Assembly (NCBI GenBank): GCA_020629375.1
Contig: JAHDDK010000006.1
Span: forward strand, 44,086-108,085
From: Acidimicrobiales bacterium
GTDB taxonomy: Bacteria; Actinomycetota; Acidimicrobiia; Acidimicrobiales; SHLQ01
Direction: 5' to 3'
DNA: 64,000 nt
Shown: positions 21,725 to 32,475 of the stretch, one piece after another
Layout of the letters: every line of letters begins with the position of its first letter
Numbering within the stretch: position 1 is the first letter of the stretch
The notes under the pieces: model-generated
Databases searched by the model: none
What the model was told of the DNA's origin: nothing
The model's input: the letters and a program-made list of their open reading frames with translations, nothing else
Translations under genes and position numbers: made by a program

Positions 21725-23347
21725 ATGGAACTTCGCACGAGCAATGTCGACCGTCTCGACGGTGGCTCCTTCGATGTGTGCATCGTGGGCGGCGGGATCA
21801 ACGGCGCGGTGTCGGCCGCGGTCCTCGCCGGACGCGGACTAAACATCGCAATCATCGACCGCGGCGACTGGGCGGGCTTCACGAGTTCGTCCTCGTCGAA
21901 TCTCGCGTGGGGCGGCTTCAAGTACCTCGAGAACTACGAGCTGAACCTCGTCCGCAAGCTTTCGATGAGCCGCAATCGACTGCTGAAGGCGTATCCGTCG
22001 AACATCACCCAGCTCGGATTTCTCGCAGCGCTCGACAAGACCTCGCCGTTCCCGCCGTGGCTCGCTGCTCTCGGCAGCTCCGCCTACTGGGCGATCGGCA
22101 ACTTCCAAACGCACCGTCCGTCGTTCCTCGGCCCCGAGGAGATCAAGAGTCAGGAGCCGGTGATCGACACCACGAGCGTGTCCGGTGGCATCGAGTACTT
22201 CGACGCGTATCTCCGCGACAACGACTCCCGCTTCGTGTGGAACTTCATTCGTCAGTCGCTCGAGGCTGGAGCGGTGGCAGCCAACTACGTCGAGATGACG
22301 AGCGCGGTGCGCGGCGATGATGGCTGGTCGATCGATGCCGTCGATCTCGAGGGCGATCGTCAGGTCTCGTTCACGGCGAAGGCGATGGTCAATGCTGCCG
22401 GGCCCTTCGTGGACGGTCTCAACGAGGGGTGGGGCAACCAGACGGATCATCGGATCGTGTACTCCAAGGGCATCCATCTCGTCGTGCCGCAGCTCACCGA
22501 GAACGAACGGGTGCTCGCGTTCTTCGATGACACGCAGCGGCTCTTCTATGTGATTCCGATGGGTCGTCGTTCGGTGATCGGCACGACCGACACGCGAGTC
22601 GACACTCCCTTCACCGAGGTGACCGACGAGGATCGTGACTTCTTGCTCGACCAGATCAATGCCCGTCTCGATCTCGACAAGCCGCTGACTCGTGACGACA
22701 TCATCTCCGAACGCTGTGGTGTTCGTCCCTTGGTCGTGACGAGCGATGGGGACGATCGCAAGGACATCGACTGGACGACGTTGTCTCGCAAGCACGAGAT
22801 CGAAACCGATCTCGAGCGCAAGGTCGTGACGATCTTTGGCGGCAAGCTGACGGACTGTCTGAATGTGGGCGAAGAGGTCGCCGAGGAGATCGAGTCACTC
22901 GGCTTCGTGCTCGAGGCAGACAACGAGGACTGGTTCGGTGAGCCGGCAGATCAGGTCCGCGAGGACTTCATGCGGCAGGCCAAGCGCATGCGCCTCGACG
23001 ATCTCCGGCACAAGAAGGGTGTCGAACCGCTCAGCGAGCGTCTGTGGCGCCGCTATGGCCGCCGCGCGTTCGCCATGCTCGACGAGATCCGCGAAGACCC
23101 GACGATGGGCGAGGACATCTTGCGGTCGGCCGATTATCTGCGGGTCGAGCTGCATCATGCGGCTCGACACGAGATGGTCACCGAGCTTGAGGACTTCATG
23201 TTGCGTCGTTCGAAGATCGATCTCGTCGTGCGTGACCACAAGCTCCGCGACGGCGACGGCCTTCGCGAAGCGGCCGAGATCCTCTTCGGCGACCAAGCCG
23301 AAGCAAAGCTTGCGACCTACCTCGGCGCCGAAGCCGTCCCGGCCTGA
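21725..23347 (+). CDS. glpD: FAD-dependent glycerol-3-phosphate dehydrogenase
   Basis: GlpD oxidises sn-glycerol-3-phosphate to dihydroxyacetone phosphate and passes electrons to the quinone pool at the membrane. The 540-residue product has the FAD-binding motif VCIVGGGINGAVSAAVLAGRG near residue 20. Other family features are SSNLAWGGFKYLE, VNAAGPFVD, YSKGIHLVVPQ and GTTDTRVDTPFTEVTDED. A C-terminal DAO_C helical domain is present. ATG 21725 is chosen over an upstream in-frame start because of the family N terminus and the -10 box 7 bases before it. It ends 6 bases before a large inverted repeat. Confidence 0.92.
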   Translation: MELRTSNVDRLDGGSFDVCIVGGGINGAVSAAVLAGRGLNIAIIDRGDWAGFTSSSSSNLAWGGFKYLENYELNLVRKLSMSRNRLLKAYPSNITQLGFLAALDKTSPFPPWLAALGSSAYWAIGNFQTHRPSFLGPEEIKSQEPVIDTTSVSGGIEYFDAYLRDNDSRFVWNFIRQSLEAGAVAANYVEMTSAVRGDDGWSIDAVDLEGDRQVSFTAKAMVNAAGPFVDGLNEGWGNQTDHRIVYSKGIHLVVPQLTENERVLAFFDDTQRLFYVIPMGRRSVIGTTDTRVDTPFTEVTDEDRDFLLDQINARLDLDKPLTRDDIISERCGVRPLVVTSDGDDRKDIDWTTLSRKHEIETDLERKVVTIFGGKLTDCLNVGEEVAEEIESLGFVLEADNEDWFGEPADQVREDFMRQAKRMRLDDLRHKKGVEPLSERLWRRYGRRAFAMLDEIREDPTMGEDILRSADYLRVELHHAARHEMVTELEDFMLRRSKIDLVVRDHKLRDGDGLREAAEILFGDQAEAKLATYLGAEAVPA

Positions 23348-23353
23348 TCGAAT

Positions 23354-23435
23354 GGGGTCAAGTCTGACATAGCAAGAGGTTTCGGCGACCCGAGCGAGAA
23401 GAGGGTCGTCCTCTTGCTATGTCAGACTTGACCCC
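23354..23435. repeat. Perfect 26-bp inverted repeat between convergent genes
   Basis: The arm at 23354-23379 (GGGGTCAAGTCTGACATAGC followed by AAGAGG) is the exact reverse complement of 23410-23435. The 30-base spacer itself holds a GACCC/GGGTC stem. It fills the space between glpD and the stop of the convergent gene at 23436, so it could act as a two-way terminator. It belongs to the GGGGTC...GACCCC family seen elsewhere in the window. Confidence 0.95.
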
Positions 23436-24278
23436 TTACAAGAGGCTTGATCCGCCAGCGATGGCGAGAGCGAGGGGCAGCGCGACCGCAGCGACGATGC
23501 CGAGGATCAGCGCGACGACGATGAACACGATCGAGTCGTCTCGGGGCGGGTCACCACATCGCCCGATCGTCTCGTAGAGCGCCTTGATCGGACGATCGGT
23601 CGTGAGGCGAATGCGCCGTTGCGCAGTCGCAGCACCCCGAACGACGATCCACGAGGCGACGCCTGTCAGCACCGAAACCGCAGCGGCGAAGACCACCTGC
23701 CAGTACCACGTGTCGAGCCCGGCGATCAGAACCTGCAACGACCCAAACACCCAGGACAACACGGCGCCGCCGAAGATGAACGTCGGCACGCCGAGCGCGC
23801 TCGTGTTGAACGTCGGGACGAGACGTTCGGTCTCGATGCGAGCTCGTCGCAGCTGCGATCGAAACGGGTTGTCGAGCTCGGTGTTCGCTTCGCGCCGGAC
23901 GTACAGCCAGTGCAGGTGTTGGATCTGTCGCTTGAGGTGCTGTCGGACGATGAAGCGGGTGACGAGCTGTACCAAGAACCCGGCGACATGGTTGAGGGGG
24001 CCGATCGGTGCGCGGGTCTTGACGCCGCGAGCGCCGTTGCGATCAAGGACTTCGAGGGCCCGGACGACCAACCGGTGCGCCCGATCGAACCGTTCGGGGT
24101 GACCCAACGGCCACTCGCTGGAGAGTTCGAGAATGATGTCACCGTCGACATCATCGGAAGCACCAAGCTCGTGGAGAACATCGGCTTTGGCTGACGCATC
24201 GCTCTTTCGGACGAGCTGGAAGGCATGGAATCGCTCTTCGAGCTCGTCGAGAACGAGGTTTCGGTCGTCAGTCGCCAT
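23436..24278 (-). CDS. Membrane protein with long cytosolic N-terminal region
   Basis: I do not recognise the family. The 280-residue product starts with about 145 hydrophilic residues (LDELEERFHAFQLVRK at the front, then DGDIILELSSEWPLGHPERF). It continues with hydrophobic helices near 165-190, 192-215 and 252-277. The middle is rich in Arg and His (HLKRQIQHLHWLYVRRE) and probably faces the cytoplasm. The stop TAA directly abuts the arm of the inverted repeat. Confidence 0.75.
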   Translation of the reverse strand: MATDDRNLVLDELEERFHAFQLVRKSDASAKADVLHELGASDDVDGDIILELSSEWPLGHPERFDRAHRLVVRALEVLDRNGARGVKTRAPIGPLNHVAGFLVQLVTRFIVRQHLKRQIQHLHWLYVRREANTELDNPFRSQLRRARIETERLVPTFNTSALGVPTFIFGGAVLSWVFGSLQVLIAGLDTWYWQVVFAAAVSVLTGVASWIVVRGAATAQRRIRLTTDRPIKALYETIGRCGDPPRDDSIVFIVVALILGIVAAVALPLALAIAGGSSLL

Positions 24279-24364
24279 GGGTGCCCATTATGAATCTTTT
24301 CGGAACCCTTTCGGTGTGGCCGACGTATAAGAAGTGATGGCCTGGCCGAGAACACCCCGCGCTC

Positions 24365-24370
24365 TACCCT
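24365..24370 (+). promoter_or_regulatory. Candidate -10 box of the MoxR/VWA operon
   Basis: TACCCT ends 8 bases before ATG 24379, with no ribosome binding site between. It suggests a leaderless first gene for the seven-gene operon. No convincing -35 box is seen. Confidence 0.4.
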
Positions 24371-24378
24371 TGGGATCA

Positions 24379-26940
24379 ATGGCTGGACTCGGCGCGCACC
24401 TTCGATCTCTTCGTTCGTCTGCCCGTCGCATCGGCGCGCTCGTGGCCCTCGGAGCGACGCTCACACTCGTCGTGGCGGGCAGCGCGCCCGCATCGGCGAC
24501 GCTGGTCAACAACGGATCACCGGTAGTTGCCCAGAACGAGATTGCGGCGATCGACGTCGTTCAGCTTCGTTCTCCCCTCGGTCGACCCGTCATCCCGGTC
24601 CAAGTCACGGTCACGTCGAGCCGGGCGATCGAAGCGACGCTTCGTTTGTCGGTCCAGGGATCGAGTGCGGGCATTGAGGTGCCGTACGCCTTGGCCGCCA
24701 ACAGCGTCGTGACGCAGGTCTTCGCCGTTCCGGTGCGGTCGATACGCCCACCGAACATCGACGCGGAGCTGATCTCGAATGGCGATGTGCTCGCCGAAGC
24801 CGAGTCGGACGGCGATCGTGATCAAGCGCCTGCAAATGCCGTTGGCTTACTTGGCGTCGAGGGTCAGGGTGAGGTCGCCCTCGTCCCGAGCATCGGACGG
24901 GGCTCGCTCATCGCACTCGACGACTTCCGTCTGCTTCCTGCGCTCGACACGGTCGTGGTTTCGTCCCCGGCACTCCAGAGTCTGAGCGATCCCGAACGCG
25001 GCCAGCTCCTGCGATGGACGGGTGTCGGCGGTCAGCTGATCGTCGTCGACGAACCCGGCGCGATCGACGCACTGTTGCCTGCGGCATGGGTCGATGACGG
25101 TTTCCTTTCGTTCGCCGATGCGGGCGTCATCAGATACGTCGGTCCCGATTGGATGGACGAGGGTATTCCTCCCGGAGCGCACGTGAGTGTCGACTCCAAC
25201 AGCCTCGCGTTTGTCGATACCGAGAACTCGGCGCTGCTCAACGACGCAGGCTTTCAATTCCCTGGACTCGGCGTGATCGCCGCCGTGTTGCTCGTCTACC
25301 TGCTCGTCGCGGGTCCCGTGACGTTCGGGGTGCTGGCCAAGATCGGCCGGCCCACCCTCGCCTGGGGAGTCATCCCCGCACTCGCCGCCGTGTTCACGGT
25401 CGGCGTGTTGGTCATCGGTGCGATCGTGACATCGGGGCGCGGAGCGGGCCACGCGTCGATCGTCGAGTTCACCTCTGCGGGACCCTACGTGACCGAGACA
25501 TTCGTCCTTGCCGAGAGCGGGACGCAGCGAATCGAGATCCCCGAGGGGTGGGCGCTGCTCAGCGGCAACCTCAACTTCGGCGACGGTCAGCGTGGGGCGC
25601 CGCTCACGGTTCGCCCGGATCGTCTCGGAAGCGAACTGGTCTACGAGATCGATGCCGGGAGCGCGGCGTCATCGATCCTCACCGGTCCGGGCGTTGGCGA
25701 CGGATCGATGCAGATCACGATCGAAGAGGTCACCGAGGAGCGCATCGTGGCGAACGTTCGCAACGACAGCGGATCGAACCTCGTTGACGTTGTCGCGATG
25801 GTCGGCGGTCAGCTTGTTGATCTGGATGACCTCGATGATGGCGCGGAGCAGCAGTTCGAGCTGCGGCTCGGTGGCTTTGTGAATGCGCCGGTGCCGGAGC
25901 TTCGCGAGTGGGGGGTCGAGGACGACTTCTTTGAGTTCGGGGGTGGTGGTCGCGGGTTTCGGGATGGTCCGGTGAACGGGTCGAGTTGGGTCGCTCATCG
26001 ATCGATTCGGTTCGGGTCCGGAGCGCCGTACGGTCTCGTGACCGTCGTTGGCTGGACTCGTGACGCCGGCGCGGCGATCGGCAATGGCGACGGCCGGACG
26101 GCGCACGTGGTGCGGACGCCGGTCGGTGCTGCGGCGGCGGGAGGACCGGGCATCCGCCACTTCGTGTCGTCTCGTCCGGAGCAGGACGTCGGATTTGGTC
26201 CGGCGATCGGTGCTCGAGATCTCGACGGCGGTCTTGTTGCACAGTATGTCCGGACGCCGGGCGCCTCTCCCGACGTCGGTATCGAAGTCCACGCCAATGT
26301 CGCGCAGGCACGATTGTGGATCGACGGGGAGTGGCGGTCACTCGATCTCGGCGAGCCCGGACGATTGGTGGTTCGGATTCCCGATGAGGCATGGACCGAC
26401 AACGTGATGTGGGTTGATTTCCAGCTCGGCGGTTTCTTTGGCGAACCTGGTCAGCTCGATCATCGTCTGGTCGAAGCCGGAGTCACGGCTATCGACGCGG
26501 AGTTGTTGCCACCAGGCGAGGAGTCGATTCGGCCAACGCAGTTCGGCGGAGCGATGGAGGAGCCACCGTTCTTCGAGGATGAAGCCGTTCTGGGTGCCGT
26601 CGAACAGGTCGAACCGGTGATTGGTGAAACGGTCGAGTTCGGCGGAATTCTCGAGCAGTCCTTCGACATCTGGGAGGTTGAACTCGCAGCGGGTCAGCGT
26701 GTCGTGGCCAGCATGCTTGCGGTCGACCGATTCAACGGAAGCCTTGACCCGGAGCTGATCGTTCGGGATCCCCAGGGGTTCGAGGTCGCCCGCAACGATG
26801 ATTTCCGGGCGTGCTGCGACAGCCGGGTTCAGTTCACCGCCGAAGTGGACGGGGTCTACGAGTTCGAGACTCGTCAGCTCGGTGGCATGGGCGCCTTCGG
26901 CGAATACGTCTTCGAGCTCGAAGTGGAGGAGCCGTCATGA
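24379..26940 (+). CDS. Large membrane-anchored protein with PPC-like C terminus (operon gene 1)
   Basis: The function is unknown. The 853-residue product has a signal peptide (about 20-40, ending PASATL). An N-terminal extracellular beta domain is followed by a Rossmann-like segment (VVVSSPALQSLSDPERGQLL and GGQLIVVDEPGAI) recalling DUF4350/GATase-like modules. Two membrane helices lie near 295-318 and 325-350, then a long extracytoplasmic region. Residues about 735-850 resemble a pre-peptidase C-terminal domain (SFDIWEVELAAGQRVVASM, LDPELIVRDPQG, GVYEFE). ATG 24379 fits both the signal peptide and the -10 box. It overlaps the ABC ATPase start by 4 bases. A role in presenting or assembling substrates of the operon's transporter is inferred. 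Confidence 0.8.
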   Translation: MAGLGAHLRSLRSSARRIGALVALGATLTLVVAGSAPASATLVNNGSPVVAQNEIAAIDVVQLRSPLGRPVIPVQVTVTSSRAIEATLRLSVQGSSAGIEVPYALAANSVVTQVFAVPVRSIRPPNIDAELISNGDVLAEAESDGDRDQAPANAVGLLGVEGQGEVALVPSIGRGSLIALDDFRLLPALDTVVVSSPALQSLSDPERGQLLRWTGVGGQLIVVDEPGAIDALLPAAWVDDGFLSFADAGVIRYVGPDWMDEGIPPGAHVSVDSNSLAFVDTENSALLNDAGFQFPGLGVIAAVLLVYLLVAGPVTFGVLAKIGRPTLAWGVIPALAAVFTVGVLVIGAIVTSGRGAGHASIVEFTSAGPYVTETFVLAESGTQRIEIPEGWALLSGNLNFGDGQRGAPLTVRPDRLGSELVYEIDAGSAASSILTGPGVGDGSMQITIEEVTEERIVANVRNDSGSNLVDVVAMVGGQLVDLDDLDDGAEQQFELRLGGFVNAPVPELREWGVEDDFFEFGGGGRGFRDGPVNGSSWVAHRSIRFGSGAPYGLVTVVGWTRDAGAAIGNGDGRTAHVVRTPVGAAAAGGPGIRHFVSSRPEQDVGFGPAIGARDLDGGLVAQYVRTPGASPDVGIEVHANVAQARLWIDGEWRSLDLGEPGRLVVRIPDEAWTDNVMWVDFQLGGFFGEPGQLDHRLVEAGVTAIDAELLPPGEESIRPTQFGGAMEEPPFFEDEAVLGAVEQVEPVIGETVEFGGILEQSFDIWEVELAAGQRVVASMLAVDRFNGSLDPELIVRDPQGFEVARNDDFRACCDSRVQFTAEVDGVYEFETRQLGGMGAFGEYVFELEVEEPS

Positions 26941-27971
26941 GCGACCTTCCGCCGCCCCCACCACCGCCACCGCCTTCTTCTCTACTACCCCCCTCTCCAC
27001 AGCCCGGGTCACTGGCGCCGGGATCGATGCCAGCGGCGCAAGACGCCCCGGCTGTTGCGCCTCAGTACGAGTTTTCCGGGCAGCCGTCGGCGCCAGTCGA
27101 CGACGCCATCGTCCGCACCCATGAACTGACGAAGCGCTACGGAAACCTGGTTGCCGTCAATGCCGTGAACCTCGCCGTGCCGCGAGGGTCGATCTACGGC
27201 TTGATCGGCCCGAATGGTGCTGGCAAGACGACGCTGATGACGATGGTGTGTTCGCTGTTGCGTCCGACCAGTGGCTCGGTGTCCGTCGACGGGCACGATC
27301 CGATGGTTGACCCTGCGGCGGTTCGGAAGAAGACGGGCTACATGCCCGATGGCCTCGGTGTCTACGAAGGGCTCGACGTCGGCGGCTATCTCGAGTTCTT
27401 CGCGGCTGGCTATCGGATTCCGCGCAATGAGTGGCCGGCGCTGATCGATGGCCTTCTCGAACTCGTCGATCTCGAAGTGAAGCGGGATGCGCAAGTCAAC
27501 TCGCTGAGCCGAGGGATGAAGCAACGTCTGTCGCTGGCGCGTGCGCTTGTCCACGACCCGGATCTGCTCATCCTCGATGAACCAGCATCGGGTCTCGACC
27601 CCCGGGCCCGGGTCGAGCTGCGCGAACTGCTCTGGCAGCTCCAGTCGATGGGCAAGACGATCATTGTGAGCTCGCACATCCTCACCGAGCTCCAGGAGAT
27701 CTGTACCCACGTCGGCATCGTCGAAGCGGGCCGACTACTGGCCGAAGGCTCACCATCGGACATCTCGATGAAGGCGGGTTCGGTACGGCGAGTCGAGGTG
27801 CGCTTCCTCGACGGAACAACCGAGATGTTCGAGGTACCCGATGCGGCCGCCCAGGCCGAACTGTTGCGGCGACTCGTGCTCGATAGCACCCGTCCCGTCC
27901 TCGAATGTCGAGAGTTGTCGGCGGGACTCGAAGAGGTGTTCATGAATGTGACGCAGGGGATCGTGCAATGA
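26937..27971 (+). CDS. ABC transporter ATPase with Pro-rich N-terminal extension (operon gene 2)
   Basis: This is the ATP-binding subunit of an ABC-2 type exporter. The 344-residue product has an unusual N-terminal 60 residues that are nearly half proline (nine prolines in a row at residues 5-13). The nucleotide-binding domain follows, with Walker A GPNGAGKT at 91-98, signature LSRGMKQR, Walker B LLILDEPASGLDPRA and switch His in IIVSSHIL. The C-terminal part matches gliding/drug-type ATPases (LEEVFMNVTQG). It overlaps both neighbours by 4 bases, and the next gene is its permease. Confidence 0.95.
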   Translation: MSDLPPPPPPPPPSSLLPPSPQPGSLAPGSMPAAQDAPAVAPQYEFSGQPSAPVDDAIVRTHELTKRYGNLVAVNAVNLAVPRGSIYGLIGPNGAGKTTLMTMVCSLLRPTSGSVSVDGHDPMVDPAAVRKKTGYMPDGLGVYEGLDVGGYLEFFAAGYRIPRNEWPALIDGLLELVDLEVKRDAQVNSLSRGMKQRLSLARALVHDPDLLILDEPASGLDPRARVELRELLWQLQSMGKTIIVSSHILTELQEICTHVGIVEAGRLLAEGSPSDISMKAGSVRRVEVRFLDGTTEMFEVPDAAAQAELLRRLVLDSTRPVLECRELSAGLEEVFMNVTQGIVQ

Positions 27972-28924
27972 CCGGTATCCGTTCACGCAATGGTGTGTCC
28001 TTGCGCGACAACCCGGTGTTGCGCCGCGAGCTGATCGAGCGGATGCGCGGCGCGCGCGCGGTCGTCTTTTTGACGGTGTGGCTCGGGCTGCTCACCGGCG
28101 TGTGTGTCCTTGCGTATCTCGGAACCGTGTCGGTCAACAACCAGTTCGGGATCGACATCGGGCAGCTCGGTCGAATCGGTCGGGAGATTTACGAGTGGGT
28201 GCTGTTCGGCATGCTCGTGCTGTTGTTGTTCTTTGTGCCTGGCCTCACGGCCGGCGCGATAACGGGCGAGCGCGAACGCCAGACCCTCGTGCCGTTGCAG
28301 GTGACATTGATGCGCCCCGTCGACATCGTGATCGGCAAGCTGTCGGCCGCCCTGGCCTTCCTGGTGTTTCTCGTTGTGGCGGCGCTACCGCTCTTGGGTG
28401 TGTCGCTACTCGTCGGTGGCGTCGGCTTCTTCGATCTGTTCCGAGGGCTTGGGATGTTGTTGTTCACCGGTTTGGTTCTCGGATCGGTGTGCGTGTGGAT
28501 CTCGTCGGTCGTCCGCAAGACCACGGCCGCGACGGTGATCTCGTACGCGCTCTCGTTGGTGTTCACGATCGGCAGCTTCATCGTGATGATCGTGCTCGCC
28601 ATCGTGCAGCTGGCGGCGTCGGACGGTTTCGACGACCCGTGGGTGCCCCGCTCGGTGCTCGGCTTCAACCCATTTGGCGGGGTCGCGTCCGCGTTGCCAT
28701 CGGCGGCGGGCAACTTCTCGTCCGATACGTCGACGCCGTTCGGTGGGATGCGCCAGTTGATCGATGAGATCGGCGGCAACCGGAACTTCAACGAAGAGGG
28801 GTTCGCGATCGTCGACGGCAGCTACGTCTGGGTCGTCTACCTCCTCGTGGGCACGGCCTTGTTCGTGCTGTCGACGTGGCGTGCCACGAAGAACGTCTCG
28901 ACACCGGCGGATACCGAACGATGA
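27968..28924 (+). CDS. ABC-2 type permease (operon gene 3)
   Basis: This is the membrane subunit that pairs with the preceding ATPase. The 318-residue product shows six hydrophobic segments: about 28-50, 78-98, 125-147, 155-180, 195-220 and 285-305. The family feature PGLTAGAITGERERQTLVPL follows the second helix. A large extracytoplasmic loop lies between the fifth and sixth helices (PWVPRSVLGFNPFGGVASAL). The overall layout is that of ABC-2 export permeases of the kind found with gliding and cell-surface systems. The substrate is unknown. Confidence 0.92.
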   Translation: MTGIRSRNGVSLRDNPVLRRELIERMRGARAVVFLTVWLGLLTGVCVLAYLGTVSVNNQFGIDIGQLGRIGREIYEWVLFGMLVLLLFFVPGLTAGAITGERERQTLVPLQVTLMRPVDIVIGKLSAALAFLVFLVVAALPLLGVSLLVGGVGFFDLFRGLGMLLFTGLVLGSVCVWISSVVRKTTAATVISYALSLVFTIGSFIVMIVLAIVQLAASDGFDDPWVPRSVLGFNPFGGVASALPSAAGNFSSDTSTPFGGMRQLIDEIGGNRNFNEEGFAIVDGSYVWVVYLLVGTALFVLSTWRATKNVSTPADTER

Positions 28925-30566
28925 TGGGTGTCGACGGGTTGCTTCGCCGTGGTCGTCGGCGGCTTCGTGCCGTCTGGCTGAGCGCGACGACGCACGATGG
29001 CGGACCCTTCGTCGTTGGCGCGGCCGTGCTGGTTGCGGCCGTTGGCTGGATTCGGCCGTGGAATTGGCCGGAGCGTGCGGCCGTGCTGTTGGTGGTCGTG
29101 GCGGTCGTCGCCGTCATCGGGTGGGCGCTCTTGCAGCGGTTGTCCGACACCGCGGTCGCTCGTGCGTTGGATCGAGGTTTCGAGTCCGACGATGCCTTGA
29201 TCAGCGCGTTGGAGTTTGCGCCGACGGATCCGTTCGGACCGCGAATTCATGCGCGTGCCGAACAGTTCGCGGATGGGGATGTTCGGACGGCGCTACCGAT
29301 GCCGTTTGACGGTCGCCGGATCGGCGTGATCGCTGCACTACTGGTGGCGTTGCTGGTTGCGATCGTGGTTCGCAATCCGCAGGACGACGTTCGGGATCAA
29401 CGGGTCATCGATGCCGAACGGGTCGAGGAGGTCGCCGACGAGTTCGATGAGCGTGCCGAGGCTCTCGAGGAAGAACAGGCGGGGGAGGAGAACGCTGCGG
29501 TCGACGAGTTGGCGGAGGAGCTGCGGGCCCTGGCGGATGCGCTCCGTGAGGCGGATGATCTCGATGCGGCCATCGATGAGTTGGACGCGGCGCAGGATGA
29601 TCTGTTGCGGTCGTTGGACGCTGATGCGTTGGCCGAACGCGCGGCTGCGCAGGGTCTCGAACGCACCTTGGAATCGAATCCGTTGTCGTCGGCGAGTGAC
29701 GCGTCCTCGGCGGCCGAACAACTCGCGGCGGCAGCCTCGAGCCTGGGGTCGCTCACCGAAGAGGAACGTGCGGAGCTCGCCGAACGCCTCGAACAGTTGG
29801 CGGAGACCCAATCTGCCGGCGATCCGGACACGAGCGCCGCGCTGGCCGACGCTGCGGAGGCCTTGCAAGCTGGTGATCTGGCGGCCGCGGCAGCGGCGTT
29901 GCAACAGGCGAGTGGGAGTGCGGGAGATGCGTCGCAGTCGGCGGCCGCATCGGGTGAAGTCTCCGAAGCAGCTGCGGCCGCCGGCCGAGCGGCAGCCGAA
30001 CTCCGCGAGCCCGCCGAAGGCCAGGGTGAGGGCCAGGGCGAAGGACAGGGCCAGGGTCAGGGACAGGGTCAAGGGCAGGGACAGGGCCAGGGTCAGGGTC
30101 AGGGCCAGGGTCAAGGGCAGGGCCAGGGTCAAGGGCAGGGCCAGGGTCAGGGACAGGGTCAAGGGCAGGGCCAGGGACAAGGTGAGGGCCAGGGTTCGGG
30201 CGCCGGAATGCAGGCGACGGGCAACAACCCGTCGGGTCGAGCGCAGAGCAATCCGGGCGTGAACGGCAGCGGCGAGATGGGCGAGGGGATCGCCACACCG
30301 CCCCCAGACACGCCGGTACTCATTCCCCGCGACGGCGAGTCGGACACGTCGACGGCCGGAGTCGATGTGAGCGGTGACGGAACGACAGAGACCGATCAGC
30401 GCATCACCGGGCCGACCGGCTCGGGTACCGCATCGGTTCCCTTGGAGTCCATTGCCAACGATTTCGCCGATCGGGCGAGCGATGCGCTCGACGGCACGAA
30501 CATCTCGGGCTCCGAAGCGGCGACCGTTTCGAGCTACTTCGATCAACTCACCACCGAGGAGTCACG

Positions 30567-30570
<4 letters not shown>
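28921..30570 (+). CDS. Membrane-anchored coiled-coil protein with Gly-Gln repeat (operon gene 4)
   Basis: I do not recognise the family. The 549-residue product has two N-terminal membrane helices (about 35-55 and 60-78), a cytosolic-looking stretch and a third helix near 135-152. About 200 residues of Ala/Glu-rich coiled coil follow (for example EERAELAERLEQLAETQ). Residues 366 to about 424 alternate Gly with Gln or Glu. The C terminus (about 425-549) is acidic and ends in a helical block. ATG 28921 overlaps the permease stop; ATG 28924 is an alternative. The gene sits between the transporter and MoxR, in the place where other MoxR operons carry TPR or structural proteins, so a scaffold role is inferred. 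Confidence 0.8.
30016..30195 (+). repeat. Gly-Gln/Glu dipeptide repeat tract
   Basis: About 30 six-base units of the form GGN CAR or GGN GAR follow one another. The third base of the Gly codon varies between units, and longer blocks of several units recur, which points to slippage or recombination followed by drift, with the protein sequence kept. Confidence 0.9.
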
Positions 30571-31614
<1,044 letters not shown>

Positions 31615-31625
<11 letters not shown>

Positions 31626-32475
31626 GCTCCGGGCCCCGGAGGTCCTGGGCGCACTCGAGCGATTGCAGCTCGGGACGCGTCGGCGGCTCGCGGGTCAACT
31701 CGTGGGCGGTCATCGATCGACTCGGTATGGCAGTTCGCTCGACTTTGCGGATTTCCGGGAGTACCAGCCCGGCGACGACTATCGGCGCATCGATCACTTG
31801 GCCTTAGCGCGCTTCGATCAGTTGCTCATTCGGCTGTACGACGCCGAGGATGATCTGACCGTTCGGCTTGTGGTCGATACGTCGGCGTCGATGAGTACCG
31901 ACGACAAGCTTCAACGAGCCGCCGAGCTCGCCGGTGCTCTCGGATTCGTCGCCCTGACTCGCCGTGATCGCGTGGAGCTCCACGTCCCGGGCTCGCCGCC
32001 GCTTCGGTGTAGTGGTCGCAACGGGATCGCCGAGTTGTTCGGTCGGCTGGAAGCGCTCACGGCAGGTGGTGTCGGCTCGTTGGCCACCACCGCATCGGAG
32101 GTGCTCGGCCGACAGCGAGGCCCGGGCATGACGGTGGTGTGCTCCGATTTGCTCGAGATCGACTGGGACACCGCGCTTGGACGATTCCCGGCGCGTGGCG
32201 CCGAACTCGTGGTCTTGCACGTGCTCGGTGGTGGGGAGCTCGATCCACCCGAGCTCGGCGATGTCGATCTTGTCGACGTCGAGACTGGCGAACGGGTCGC
32301 GCAGACGCTCACGCCTGGCCATCTCGACGACTACCGAACCCGACTCGACGAGTGGCTCGATGAGGTCGACTTTTCGTGCCGACGACTCGGGGCGGGCTAT
32401 GCGCTGGTCGACACGCGGGTGCCACTGCGGACCGTGCTGCTCGGTGGACTCCGCCGGGCCGAGGTGATGTCGTGA
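31615..32475 (+). CDS. DUF58 domain protein (operon gene 6)
   Basis: DUF58 proteins accompany MoxR and carry a VWA-like fold. The 286-residue product has the DUF58 signature RYGSSLDFADFREYQPGDDYR and a metal-site-like motif VVDTSASMS (DxSxS) near residue 87. No membrane helix is seen, so it is probably cytosolic. GTG 31615 overlaps the moxR end by 11 bases; the frame stays open upstream, but the conserved LERLQLGTRRRLAG start fits this choice. It overlaps the next gene by 4 bases. Confidence 0.92.

Noticed and set aside
30016..30195. Gly-Gln tract read as a CRISPR or tandem non-coding repeat
   Set aside because: Units are 6 bases, have no spacers and stay in frame in a gene with coding bias.
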